Assembly: GCF_003344865.1 (NCBI RefSeq)
Contig: NZ_CP031165.1
Span: 2,423,910 to 2,487,909, forward strand
From: Euzebya pacifica
Lineage (GTDB): Bacteria > Actinomycetota > Nitriliruptoria > Euzebyales > Euzebyaceae
Direction: 5' to 3'
DNA length: 64,000 bases
The notes under the pieces: model-generated
What the model was told of the DNA's origin: nothing
Database searches by the model: none
Seen by the model: the letters and a program-made list of their open reading frames with translations, nothing else
Program-made: the position numbers and the translations under genes
Part shown: piece after piece, positions 30,529-38,785 of the stretch
Layout of the letters: the number at the start of each line of letters is the position of its first letter
How positions within the stretch are numbered: position 1 is the first letter of the stretch

Positions 30529-32628
30529 ATGAGCCGCCATGTCGTCCCTCGCCTGTTCCCGACCGCCACCGCCGCGCTGCTGACCGTGCTCGCGTTGCTG
30601 GCCGCGGTCGTCCCCTCCACCGCGTCCTCCCGCCTCGAGCTGCCGCAGGGCCTGGAGACCATCCCGATCGTGATCGAGGGCGCGGAGCTGGCCGGCTGGG
30701 CCGTCCCCGCCAACGTCGCCGCCCACCCGGGCGGGGCGAACGGCGCCCAGTGCCTCGGTGCCAGCAGCGGCGTGCCGGGTGCCGACCCGGAAACGTGCAC
30801 GCACAACACCTTCGAGGACCCCACCGTCGCCACGGGGGCGGTCACGCCCGCCGGGCCCGCCATCGAGTCGTTGACCGGCTGGCGCTGGACCGAGGCGGAG
30901 GGATGGGTGCAGATCCCCTTCCAGGTCGACGAGATGGACGTGCGGTTCCTGTCCAACAACAACTCGGGCTTCGCGGCGTACTCCGAAACCGACCAGCACA
31001 CCACGTACGTGTTCGACCGGGAGGGCTTCCGCTTCATGGGCGAGCACCCCGACGACCCGTGCCTGGCGGTCCCCACCGACGGCCAGACGACGTTCACGCC
31101 CGACACCGTGCCGGGCCTGGACACCGACGACGAGCTGGTCTTCATGGCCCGCGACGCCGGTGAGCGTGCCCCGAGCCAGGGTGGGCTGCCCGAGGGCATC
31201 ACCGACGCACGGGAGATCAGCGTGCTCGACCCGGCGACCGGCCTCGTCGTCGGCTACGCCTACGTGATGATGGGCGAGGTCGAGGCGGCCTTCGACAGCG
31301 ACAACGGCTACGTCCGCTACGAGCGGGACGACGACGCCGATGTATACGAGTTCTCCGAGTCCTCCTACGACAACTACGGCGCCGCACCCGAGGGCGCGTG
31401 GACCAACAGCGAGGGGACCTGCGTCACCGACGACCCCCGCCAGCGTCGCCCCCGTGACGGCGCCACCGTCCGCACCGCTCGGTACCAGTACCGCTACGAC
31501 GGCCGCTGGCTGATGACGGACTGGCGCGTCTCCGCCGGTGACGACTGGACCTACGGCCCCGACCTGGTCGACCAGTGGAAGGCCCGTGCGTTCCAGCAGC
31601 GTCCGGGTGGCGAGACGCCGTGCTGTGGGTACGAGGAGGAGGAGAACAACTGGGGCGGGTCCTCGATCCTGATGGGGGAGCGGGTCGGTCCCGTCCGTGC
31701 CATCCGCGAGACCTGGGGGGCGGACTCGGGGACCAACGTCGTGCGGCGCGAGTTCTTCTACGCCGAGGAGATGCGCCAGCGGAACTTCCTGCGCGTCCAC
31801 GTCATCACCCCCATCGACGGCATCTACACGCAGTGGGACTACAACGCCGGTGCGGTCGAGACCTACTACAACCCGCAGGTCCCCGACGGCGTGCCGATCG
31901 ACGGCGTCAACGACGACGCGCTGGGCAACAGCCGCATGTACGTCGGCCAGGACGGCATCCTCGTGCAGGACGAGGGCCTGGAGGAGTTCGGCGTGGAGTC
32001 CGGCGAGATCCGTGTCGGTTCGCCCCGCGGGCCGACCGGTGGGTGCGCGCCCGACGGTGGGTGCGTCAACAACGACGTGGACACCACCGACCCCCGGTTC
32101 TCCGGTGTCAACCAGATGCTGCAGTGGGAGCAGATCACCGGCCCCAACGGGACGCTGGTCAGCCGGTTCCACGCCGAGGACGTCACCCCGGCCGGGTCGC
32201 CCTACGCCGTTGTGGCCATGCCGTACTACCGCGACGACGCCACGTTCGACGACGGCACCGGGTCCAACCCCGGGCCGCACCTGCACCGGCGAGGGCTGGA
32301 CGAGGGGAGTGGGGACCCGCGCTGGGAGACCTGGACGTTCACCCACGAGGACGGCACCACCGAGCAGCGCCCCCGTGAGCACTGGGCCGGTCAGGTCGAG
32401 GACGTCAACACCGCCCGCTTCTACCAGGGGTCGATCGGCACCCATGGCCTGCACCTGCTGTTCATCGCCGACTCCGACAACGCCCACACCACGTTGCCGC
32501 TGAGCGAGATCGTGGCCGAGCAGCGCATGGTGGTCCTGCCGGGTGGGGTGGGCAACGTCGGCGACGCCTACGCCGGGTCCCCGGAGGAGCAGCTGGAGGC
32601 GCTCGTGGCGCCCCGTCGGCCCTTGTAG
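30529..32628 (+). CDS. Large secreted protein of unknown function
   Basis: The 699-residue protein has a signal peptide (basic start, hydrophobic core LFPTATAALLTVLALLAAVV, Ala-rich cleavage region near 30). The mature part is hydrophilic and Asp/Glu/Asn/Tyr-rich, with repeated QVDEMDV, VFDREGFRF and DTDDELVFMARDAGE segments and several Cys (TCTHN, CVTDD, CCGYEEEE, GGCAPDGGCVNN). I recognise no family. Its size and exported nature suggest a surface or extracellular protein, possibly a beta-rich adhesin or carbohydrate-active protein. The ATG 30529 is the only one that gives a complete signal peptide. Confidence 0.75.
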   Translation: MSRHVVPRLFPTATAALLTVLALLAAVVPSTASSRLELPQGLETIPIVIEGAELAGWAVPANVAAHPGGANGAQCLGASSGVPGADPETCTHNTFEDPTVATGAVTPAGPAIESLTGWRWTEAEGWVQIPFQVDEMDVRFLSNNNSGFAAYSETDQHTTYVFDREGFRFMGEHPDDPCLAVPTDGQTTFTPDTVPGLDTDDELVFMARDAGERAPSQGGLPEGITDAREISVLDPATGLVVGYAYVMMGEVEAAFDSDNGYVRYERDDDADVYEFSESSYDNYGAAPEGAWTNSEGTCVTDDPRQRRPRDGATVRTARYQYRYDGRWLMTDWRVSAGDDWTYGPDLVDQWKARAFQQRPGGETPCCGYEEEENNWGGSSILMGERVGPVRAIRETWGADSGTNVVRREFFYAEEMRQRNFLRVHVITPIDGIYTQWDYNAGAVETYYNPQVPDGVPIDGVNDDALGNSRMYVGQDGILVQDEGLEEFGVESGEIRVGSPRGPTGGCAPDGGCVNNDVDTTDPRFSGVNQMLQWEQITGPNGTLVSRFHAEDVTPAGSPYAVVAMPYYRDDATFDDGTGSNPGPHLHRRGLDEGSGDPRWETWTFTHEDGTTEQRPREHWAGQVEDVNTARFYQGSIGTHGLHLLFIADSDNAHTTLPLSEIVAEQRMVVLPGGVGNVGDAYAGSPEEQLEALVAPRRPL

Positions 32629-32703
32629 ACGGCGCCCCCGGTCCGACCGGCCGGGGTCGGAACCACGGTCACGAGATTTCTCCGAGAAAGACCATGTCGT
32701 GGT

Positions 32704-32732
32704 TTGCAGACCCCGGGAGGTCGAGGCATACT
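32704..32732 (+). promoter_or_regulatory. Promoter of tRNA-Gly
   Basis: TTGCAG (32704-32709) and CATACT (32727-32732) are separated by 17 bases, and the tRNA starts 12 bases after the -10 element. Confidence 0.75.
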
Positions 32733-32743
32733 CACCAGTCCAC

Positions 32744-32816
<73 letters not shown>

Positions 32817-32857
32817 CGAGACCTGCTCCAGTTATTGGAACATGGTCCAACCCCTGC

Positions 32858-32884
32858 GAAAGCCCCCAAATCTTGGGGGCTTTC
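32858..32884 (+). terminator. Terminator after tRNA-Gly
   Basis: GAAAGCCCCC-AAATCTT-GGGGGCTTTC is a perfect ten-base stem beginning 42 bases after the tRNA. From there to 33047 no gene is visible. Confidence 0.75.
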
Positions 32885-33047
32885 GTGGTTTTCGAGGTGG
32901 TGTCAGCGAGTCATGGTGGCTTCGATTGGCTCACGTGGCTGTGGATCCCCCCTCCGCGATCTCCACGGGGACGGCGTGGTGGCTGGTTCTCCCGGTTGCC
33001 AATCTCCACGTCAGGACGGCGTTATCGGCCTGTCGTCCGAGCTGTCC

Positions 33048-34307
33048 TCAGCTGGCGGCCAACACCCTCCGGCACCGAAGGAGGTGGCGTGCCATCGCGT
33101 CGGCCAGCTTCTCAGCGGCCACGCCGTTGACGGTCCCGGGCAGCGCGTCGACCACCTCGACCAGCGCACCCCCGACCCGGTCGACGAGGGCGTCGACCCG
33201 ATCGACGACCACCGTGGGGGAGAGGTCGAAGTCGGCGCCGACCGCCGCCAAGTGGTGACGGCGGACCTTGTGCATGCGGTAGTAGCCGATCTTGAGCGAC
33301 AGCTTCATCTCACGCCAGTGGTAGTAGGGGGCGGCCGAGGCCATGTCGTAGGCCGGCGCCAGCGCGACGTCACCACGGTCGAGCAGGACCGACACGTTCT
33401 TGGCATGCAGGTCGGTTGCAGCCAGCAGCCAGCTGCACACGGCCAGGTCGAACAGCCGTGGCAGGTCCTGGCCCGCTCCTGAACGGCGCAGGACCGCAGC
33501 AACGTCGGCCCATGACGGCCCACCGTCGTTCTGGTACTTCCGCTCCGGGTGGACACCCAGTGCTTGGCACAGATCCTCCTGATGGACCCTCCGTGCGGCC
33601 CCGTCGACGACGAACCGGTCGTAGCGGGTGGACACCAGCGTCGGGATCCCACCGAAGTCGACGATGCGGCTGTTCGCGGTCGGCAAGCCGACCTTCGCCA
33701 GCACCTGCAGGATCACGTGCTCGTTGAGGGCGAAGTCGGTCAGCCGACCCGACTGCGGCTTGAGGATGTGGGTCGTGGCCGCGGCCCCCAACGGGCGCGC
33801 CCAACCACGGTCGGCGTCGTGGGCCAGCGCCATCTTCGGTTGGGTGCCGGCGAGGGAGAAGTAGCCCGAATCGGCCAGCTTCGCCGGCGTGTTGGTGGTG
33901 TCGGCCGCGAGGATGTCCCCCAGGGCCGTTGCGACGTCGGTATCGGACATCCACTGCAGCTGGCCGACCGTGGACGGGGGTGTGTCGTCAGGGGTGAACT
34001 GGACGGCTCCCGCACAGTCCAACCCGATGCGGGTGGAGAGCAGTGCGAACGGGTGTGTGGCCACCTGCATGGTCCTTGCCCAGCGGGCGAGGGTCCGGTC
34101 GTTGTCGGGCAGCAGGCCGTGCAGCCACGGGCTGATCCGGTCGTGTGGGTGGGTCGGCCGGGTCAGCGGCATCGACAGCGACAGCGGCGTGGCGTCGTCG
34201 TCGAGCCGCCAGTCCGGGTCGTAGACCAGCTCGAGGGTGCCGGCGGTGCGGGTCAGGGTCGCGGCGTGCCGCCCCGACACCCACACGTGGAGGCTGCCGG
34301 TGTTCAC
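33048..34307 (-). CDS. hipA: HipA-family kinase toxin
   Basis: The 419-residue protein has a HipA N-terminal domain and a kinase-like fold. Visible motifs are SLAGTQPK (151-158), HILKP (180-184), NEH (195-197), HQEDLCQALG (242-251), the catalytic-loop-like ATDLHAKN (Asp299, Asn304) and the metal-binding AYD (Asp321). HipA toxins phosphorylate glutamyl-tRNA synthetase and induce dormancy; the exact target here is unknown. The GTG start overlaps the hipB stop (GTGA), the usual antitoxin-first operon order. All kinase residues are present, so it is probably active. Confidence 0.88.
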   Translation of the reverse strand: MNTGSLHVWVSGRHAATLTRTAGTLELVYDPDWRLDDDATPLSLSMPLTRPTHPHDRISPWLHGLLPDNDRTLARWARTMQVATHPFALLSTRIGLDCAGAVQFTPDDTPPSTVGQLQWMSDTDVATALGDILAADTTNTPAKLADSGYFSLAGTQPKMALAHDADRGWARPLGAAATTHILKPQSGRLTDFALNEHVILQVLAKVGLPTANSRIVDFGGIPTLVSTRYDRFVVDGAARRVHQEDLCQALGVHPERKYQNDGGPSWADVAAVLRRSGAGQDLPRLFDLAVCSWLLAATDLHAKNVSVLLDRGDVALAPAYDMASAAPYYHWREMKLSLKIGYYRMHKVRRHHLAAVGADFDLSPTVVVDRVDALVDRVGGALVEVVDALPGTVNGVAAEKLADAMARHLLRCRRVLAAS

Positions 34308-34744
34308 CGGGAGGTGCGGCCGGACCGCTGGCCGAGGAGCTCCCGCCAGTCGCCGTCCTCGTCGTCGACGCCACCGAGCTCATCATCCTCATCGAGCTCA
34401 TCATCATCGAGCTCGTCATCGACGTCACGACTGCCCCACAGGCTGCCCCCATCGGCTGCTGTGGTGGCAAGCCCGGAGCCGGTGCGGGCCAGGAGGGCGT
34501 CCAGCAGCCCCCGACCGGACAAGTGCTCGTCGTGGGAACGGGGCCGCGCGGACAGGTCGAGGTCGAGCGCACCGAGCAGCGCCAGGACCGTGGACAGGGT
34601 CGGATCCGACCTGCCGGCCTCGATGTGGGACACCCAGGCACGCGAACGGTCGGCGGCGCCGGCGAGGTCGGCCTGGGTCCACCCGAGCTCGGCTCGGCGA
34701 CCGGCGATCAGCAGGCCGAATGCCTTCGCGTCAGTGATACGCAT
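34304..34744 (-). CDS. hipB: HipB-family antitoxin
   Basis: The 146-residue protein has an Xre-type helix-turn-helix in its first 65 residues (GLLIAGRRAELGWTQADLAG, ADRSRAWVSHIEAGRSDPTL), then a linker and a highly acidic tail made of Asp/Glu/Leu repeats. It is expected to bind the operators upstream and to neutralise HipA. The ATG at 34744 is chosen because it begins the HTH domain; a longer in-frame start at 34864 would translate the operator repeats themselves into repeated CVVEHT-like peptides and is rejected. Confidence 0.85.
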   Translation of the reverse strand: MRITDAKAFGLLIAGRRAELGWTQADLAGAADRSRAWVSHIEAGRSDPTLSTVLALLGALDLDLSARPRSHDEHLSGRGLLDALLARTGSGLATTAADGGSLWGSRDVDDELDDDELDEDDELGGVDDEDGDWRELLGQRSGRTSR

Positions 34745-34756
34745 CGTTGACTCCGT

Positions 34757-34863
34757 TGTGTGGGCCACCACACATTCCGGGGGGGATGTGTGCTCCACTT
34801 TACACTGTGCCGAAAAGGTGTGCTCGACCACACATTGCCGTTTCAGGTGTGGCATGGCACACA
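34757..34863. promoter_or_regulatory. Four phased inverted-repeat operators upstream of hipBA
   Basis: Four 18-bp sites share the form (T/G)GTGTG-N(5-6)-(C/T)(A/T)CACA: TGTGTGGGCCACCACACA (34757-34774), TGTGTGCTCCACTTTACA (34787-34804), GGTGTGCTCGACCACACA (34817-34834) and GGTGTGGCATGGCACACA (34846-34863). Their starts are 30, 30 and 29 bases apart, about three helical turns, so all lie on one face of the DNA. They stand directly upstream of the hipB start and are the probable HipB/HipA autoregulatory sites. Confidence 0.8.
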
Positions 34864-34885
34864 TTTGCCCTGGGCTCGAGACCGG

Positions 34886-35944
34886 TCAGCGGTGGGGCGA
34901 CTCCAGCCGACGGTCGGTGTCGGCCAGCCAGCGGGCAAGTGGCGTGTCGCCGGCCGCACCGCGGCGGCCCCAGTCGTAGACCACCGCCGCGCCGGCCGCC
35001 CGGTCGTGGAGCGTCCGACGGTGGGGGCCGAGCAGCATCACGGCGAAGCCGCCGAGGAACACCAGCGACAGCGGAAGCACAGCGGTCCAGGCCACCACCC
35101 GTCCGAGCCCCAGCGGTTCACCGTCGCGGCGCAGCAGCCGGATGCCGACCAAGCCCATCCCCGCCGTGCGACCGCCAACCGTCAGCGTTGACACCCAGTA
35201 GGTGGCCATCCAGCCGAGCAGCCCGGCGAACCACAGCGCCCCGGGTGTCCCGCCCCCGCCGATGTCCAGCCCGAGCACGCCGTTGAGGACCCAGCCGACC
35301 GCCGCGGTGAAGGCGGTGTAGAGGCCGGTCGACAGGGTCAGGTCGGCGCCGACGGCGAGCAGTCTCGACAGGAGTCCGGCATAGCGACCAGCCATCTCCG
35401 CGGGGACGCCGACCTCGTCGAGGCGCAGGACGGGGTCGTCGGTGCCGCTGACCAGCGCGGCGGGGCCCGCCGGCATTCGGTCGTGTGACCGGCCGGTCAG
35501 CCGGTACAGCAGCCGCATCAGCACCAGGTCCACCGCCACGACCTGACGGCGCACGCCGTCAATCGCCGTGCCTGCCACTCGCCCGGTGGACTCCGCCACC
35601 ACGTCGGCGATCCCGGCCCGCTGGACGAGGGCCTGTACGTCGACCCGCTCGAGCAGGCGGTCGGCGTCCACCCGGTCCAGCAGGCGATCGGCGTCCACCC
35701 GGTCCAGCAGGCGGTTGACGTCCACCCGGTCCAGCAGCAGGTTGACGTCGACGTGGTCCAGCAGGCGGTCGACGTCCACCCGGTCCAGCAGGGCGTTGAC
35801 GTCGACCCGTGCGAGATGGCCGTCCAGGTCAACCTCTGCGACCGCAGCGTTCAGGTCCACGCCTCGCACGGCTGCGTCGGCCAGCAGCCCGGCCAGGTCA
35901 CCGATCCGACGGGATCCTCGGGGGTGGTGACGGGGATCGCTCAT
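34886..35944 (-). CDS. RDD-family membrane protein with N-terminal 9-residue repeats
   Basis: The 352-residue protein has a soluble N-terminal part with nine tandem nine-residue repeats (residues 29-109, consensus VDVNRLLDR), a linker, and an RDD domain with three to four membrane helices (about 195-320) including GGRTAGMGLVGIRLLRRDGEPL and the terminal LHDRAAGAAVVYD. RDD proteins are membrane transporters or accessory proteins of mostly unknown substrate. Similar V-D-x-x-x-L-L-x-R repeats precede RDD domains in other actinobacteria. The gene follows the hip operators tail to head and is not part of the operon. Confidence 0.8.
   Translation of the reverse strand: MSDPRHHPRGSRRIGDLAGLLADAAVRGVDLNAAVAEVDLDGHLARVDVNALLDRVDVDRLLDHVDVNLLLDRVDVNRLLDRVDADRLLDRVDADRLLERVDVQALVQRAGIADVVAESTGRVAGTAIDGVRRQVVAVDLVLMRLLYRLTGRSHDRMPAGPAALVSGTDDPVLRLDEVGVPAEMAGRYAGLLSRLLAVGADLTLSTGLYTAFTAAVGWVLNGVLGLDIGGGGTPGALWFAGLLGWMATYWVSTLTVGGRTAGMGLVGIRLLRRDGEPLGLGRVVAWTAVLPLSLVFLGGFAVMLLGPHRRTLHDRAAGAAVVYDWGRRGAAGDTPLARWLADTDRRLESPHR
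35618..35860 (-). repeat. 27-bp in-frame minisatellite in RDD gene
   Basis: Nine in-frame units of 27 bases encode the nine-residue repeats. The central five units are nearly identical at the DNA level (GACGTCCACCCGGTCCAGCA on the plus strand recurs), so unit number could vary by slippage or recombination. Confidence 0.8.
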
Positions 35945-36086
35945 GGAGTCGTTCTACCGCACGGACACGTCCCGGCGGGCCCACGGGGTCAGGTGGGGCC
36001 GGCGTCGAGACAGGTGCATCGTCGGTGCCCCATCCGGGTAGACCCCTCCAGCACCCAACGTCCCGCACCCGAGAGGAGCATCCACA

Positions 36087-36467
36087 ATGCCGACCGACGA
36101 GGAAGACCTGCCGGGGACAATCGAACGCTCGCCCGCCAAGGCGCAGCGGACCTACCGCAAGACGTTGGACAGCGCCCACGAGCAGTACGACAGCGAGGAG
36201 CAGGCGCATCGTGTCGCCTACGGGGCGCTCAAGCACTCGTTCGAGAAGGTGGGCGACCACTGGGAACCGAAGGACGAGAAGGGTCCGTCGGACGAGCGCG
36301 CCGCACGGGGTGGCCCTGACACCCGCGGTGAGACCGCAGGAGGGGTTGACGTACGCGGGCACACCCGGGACGAACTCTATGAACGTGCCAAGGCGCTCGG
36401 CATCGACGGACGGTCGTCGATGACCAAGATCGAGCTGGGACAGGCCATCGCCCGGGCACAGGACTGA
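36087..36467 (+). CDS. ChaB and Rho_N domain protein
   Basis: The 126-residue protein has a ChaB domain in its first 60 residues (IERSPAKAQRTYRKTLDSAH, EQAHRVAYGALKHSFEKVG) and a Rho N-terminal-like helical motif in the last 40 (GHTRDELYERAKALGIDGRS). This two-domain protein occurs in many actinobacteria and is of unknown function, possibly nucleic-acid binding. A GAGAGGAG site precedes the ATG. The gene stands alone between the RDD gene and the convergent DUF3253 gene. Confidence 0.82.
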   Translation: MPTDEEDLPGTIERSPAKAQRTYRKTLDSAHEQYDSEEQAHRVAYGALKHSFEKVGDHWEPKDEKGPSDERAARGGPDTRGETAGGVDVRGHTRDELYERAKALGIDGRSSMTKIELGQAIARAQD

Positions 36468-36506
36468 CCGAGGATCCGGCCGTCCCGGTGAGGGGATCGG
36501 GACTCC

Positions 36507-37019
36507 TCAGAACCGAGGGCCACGACGCAGCCGGATGGGTCCCTTCACGCCGCTGCGGGTCGTCAGGTCGTCGTCGCCCTGCGTGGCCCGGAGGAGGCCG
36601 TCGTCGACCATCGCCCACAGGTGCGACCGGACCGCGGCCATGTGGTCGCGCCACCGCTCGCCGCCCACGATCCGGGCGACATCGCTCGGGCAGATGGACG
36701 ACGCGGGGTCCCGGCTGCGAAGGAGCGCCACCGCTGCTGACGCCGACCGCGCGGCGAGTGACTCGTCGGTGACCGGGTCCCACCAGGGTCGGCCACGTTC
36801 GCCCAGCGCGACCTTGGTGTCCTGAACCCGATCGCGAGCGTTCTGCACCGCTTCCTCGCCATCGGCATCCCTGATGGCCCGCCGTGCGGCCATCAGCTCA
36901 TTGACCAGCTCCTGCCGAAGCGTCTCGGGAATCGAGGGGTCGGTAGCCCGCCAGCGACGGCCGTTGACGACGATGTGGTGACCGTCGGCGGTGACCGGCG
37001 GCCCGTTCCCGTCACTCAC
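36507..37019 (-). CDS. DUF3253-like protein
   Basis: The C-terminal 75 residues fit DUF3253, a winged-helix-like domain: SASAAVALLRSRDPASSICP, SDVARIVGGERWRDHMAAVR, DDGLLRATQGDD and GVKGPIRLRRG. The N-terminal part is helical and contains VNGRRWRATDPSIPETLRQE. The product is about 170 residues if the GTG at 37019 is the start; an in-frame ATG at 37148 would overlap the small gene at 37048, so it is disfavoured. No clear ribosome-binding site decides the start. Confidence 0.65.
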   Translation of the reverse strand: MSDGNGPPVTADGHHIVVNGRRWRATDPSIPETLRQELVNELMAARRAIRDADGEEAVQNARDRVQDTKVALGERGRPWWDPVTDESLAARSASAAVALLRSRDPASSICPSDVARIVGGERWRDHMAAVRSHLWAMVDDGLLRATQGDDDLTTRSGVKGPIRLRRGPRF

Positions 37020-37047
37020 CGGCGACAAGCGCCCGCGCGCGGCGGCC

Positions 37048-37173
37048 TCACCGCTGACGGGAGGTCGTGGCCATGCGGTCGGCGGTCGTGCGCATCCGGC
37101 GCGAGATCTGTTCGGCGTTGTCAGCAAGGCCGAAGGCGGCCGAACCAACGGTGCGCAGGATCGTGGCGAGCAT
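37048..37173 (-). CDS. Small basic protein, 41 residues
   Basis: The product MLATILRTVGSAAFGLADNA continues EQISRRMRTTADRMATTSRQR. It is amphipathic and basic toward its C-terminus. An AGGAAGG site lies seven bases before the ATG, which is stronger evidence than for the neighbouring DUF3253 gene, and both are on the same strand, so they may share a transcript. It has no family assignment. Size and charge are compatible with a small membrane-associated or nucleic-acid-binding protein, but nothing fixes a function. Confidence 0.55.
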   Translation of the reverse strand: MLATILRTVGSAAFGLADNAEQISRRMRTTADRMATTSRQR

Positions 37174-37272
37174 CAGTACCTTCCTGGGGAGAGAGATGGT
37201 TGGACGGGGCGGGAGAGTGATGCCCCGCCGGGTCACGGTCGACACCTGTGCTCGGCGGGTACGGTCCCGCCG

Positions 37273-37602
37273 ATGACCGACTCGACCATCCTGTTCGCCC
37301 AGCAACTCGACGACGGCCGCCAGTTCCGGACAACCGCGAACGGTGGTTTCGAGGGCCTGGAGATCCGCAACGAACGGACCGGCGCTGACGGTGACGTGAC
37401 CGCCTGGGGGCGCCGCTACGACCCTGCTGGGGTGGCGGGCATCGTGGCGCTGCTCGGTGGCAACGCCGACGACCTCGACGACCCGGTGGGGTTCCTCCAT
37501 CGGTTGGCCGCCGCCGGTGACCTGCCCGCAGACCAGCCCCTTGACGGCTGGCTGGCCGAGCACGGCGTCGGTGGTGACCCGCTCGACGTCGGCGGCACAT
37601 AG
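37273..37602 (+). CDS. Hypothetical protein, 109 residues
   Basis: I do not recognise a family for this soluble acidic protein. It starts MTDSTILFAQQLDDGRQFRT and has a helical C-terminal half (VAGIVALLGGNADDLDDPVG, FLHRLAAAGDLPADQPLDGW). The next gene starts nine bases after its stop, so they are probably co-transcribed. No signal peptide or membrane segment is present. Confidence 0.65.
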   Translation: MTDSTILFAQQLDDGRQFRTTANGGFEGLEIRNERTGADGDVTAWGRRYDPAGVAGIVALLGGNADDLDDPVGFLHRLAAAGDLPADQPLDGWLAEHGVGGDPLDVGGT

Positions 37603-37611
37603 GATGCGCCG

Positions 37612-38166
37612 ATGTCTCCAGCGACACCAGAGGTCCTGAACACGGTGACGCCGACCGCGGATCCGGACACCACGCAGTCCCACGACGAGGCCGCTCGTGG
37701 ACGGCTGGTCCGCCGGATCGTGCTCGGATGCTTCACGGTGTTCGTCGCGTTGGGCCTGATGGGCGTGTTCGGGTACCGACAGGGCACCACCACGAGCGAG
37801 GCCCATGGTCTCCGCGTGGAGGTCGAGCATCCTGCGGTCACTCGCGGTGGCCTCCCGGCCTCGTGGCAGCTGCTGATCACGACCACCGACGGCACACCGC
37901 TGCCCGGTGTCGTGGAGGTCGACTCCGACCCCCGCTGGTTCGCGCTGTTCGACGTCAACGGGATCGAGCCCTCCCCGGTGGAATCCGACCAGGACGAGGA
38001 CCACCTGATCTGGCGATTCGACACCTTCGGGAGGGACCAGCTCGTGGTCTCCCTCGACGTCCGCACACAGCCCGACGCGCGTTGGGGGCGGGACGGCCGC
38101 ACCACCGTCCGGGTCGGCGACGAACCACCGGTCGAGGTCACCTACCGAACGTGGGTGAGTCCCTGA
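37612..38166 (+). CDS. Hypothetical protein with one membrane anchor
   Basis: The 184-residue protein has a cytoplasmic N-terminus of about 34 residues, one membrane segment (VLGCFTVFVALGLMGVFGY, about 37-56) and a beta-rich extracytoplasmic domain (SWQLLITTTDGTPLPGVVEV, VSLDVRTQPDARWGRDGRTT) that looks Ig-like. Its stop shares a base with the start of the DUF421 gene (TGATG), so the two membrane proteins are translationally coupled and may act together. I recognise no family. Confidence 0.7.
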   Translation: MSPATPEVLNTVTPTADPDTTQSHDEAARGRLVRRIVLGCFTVFVALGLMGVFGYRQGTTTSEAHGLRVEVEHPAVTRGGLPASWQLLITTTDGTPLPGVVEVDSDPRWFALFDVNGIEPSPVESDQDEDHLIWRFDTFGRDQLVVSLDVRTQPDARWGRDGRTTVRVGDEPPVEVTYRTWVSP

Positions 38167-38645
38167 TGGAGATCGTCATCCGGGCCACCGTGGTGTTCTG
38201 GCTGCTGTGGACGTTGCTGCGAGCGGCCGGCAAGCGAGAGCTCGCGGAGATGACGCCCTTCGAGCTGATCGTCCTCGTCGTCATGGGGGACCTGATCCAG
38301 CAGGGCGTGACGCAGGAGGACATGTCGCTGACCGGGGCAGCGCTGGCCGTGACGACGATGATGCTGTGGGCCACGCTGCTGAGCTACCTCGGGTTTCGCA
38401 GCGCCCGAGTTGGGCGGCTGCTGGAGTCCACACCGGCCATCGTGATCGTGGACGGCAGGTTCGACGACAGGATGCTCGACCTGCACCGGTTGACCGAGGA
38501 AGACGTCCTGGACGAAGCCCGCAACGCCGGCATCGCCACGGTGGAGCAGGTGCGATTCGGGGTCCTCGAAGCCGACGGCAAGCTGTCCTTCATCCGCCGG
38601 GACGATCAGGCGGTCACCGAGACGCAGCCACCGGACCCTGCCTGA
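38166..38645 (+). CDS. DUF421 (YetF/YrbG-like) membrane protein
   Basis: The 159-residue protein has three N-terminal membrane segments with the typical GKRELAEMTPFELIVLVVMG block and a C-terminal cytoplasmic part (TPAIVIVDGRFDDRMLDLHR, EEDVLDEARNAGIATVEQVR) characteristic of DUF421. The function of this widespread family is unknown; the C-terminal part is thought to bind a ligand or partner. It is coupled to the anchored protein upstream by a one-base overlap. Confidence 0.85.
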   Translation: MEIVIRATVVFWLLWTLLRAAGKRELAEMTPFELIVLVVMGDLIQQGVTQEDMSLTGAALAVTTMMLWATLLSYLGFRSARVGRLLESTPAIVIVDGRFDDRMLDLHRLTEEDVLDEARNAGIATVEQVRFGVLEADGKLSFIRRDDQAVTETQPPDPA

Positions 38646-38785
38646 GCCATGTCAGTCCCGGCCGGTCAGCCGACCGCCGTCGACGACCCACCCGCAGCAC
38701 AACGACAGAGCGAATCTGTCACAACCCCGCGGCCTCACCCGTCGGATGTGGTGACCACACCACCTGCCACAGGGAGGACAACGAC

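Noticed and set aside
34745-34864. Upstream extension of hipB by 40 codons
   Set aside because: It would translate the operator repeats into CVVEHT/CKVEHT/CVVAHT peptides; the HTH domain begins at the downstream ATG.
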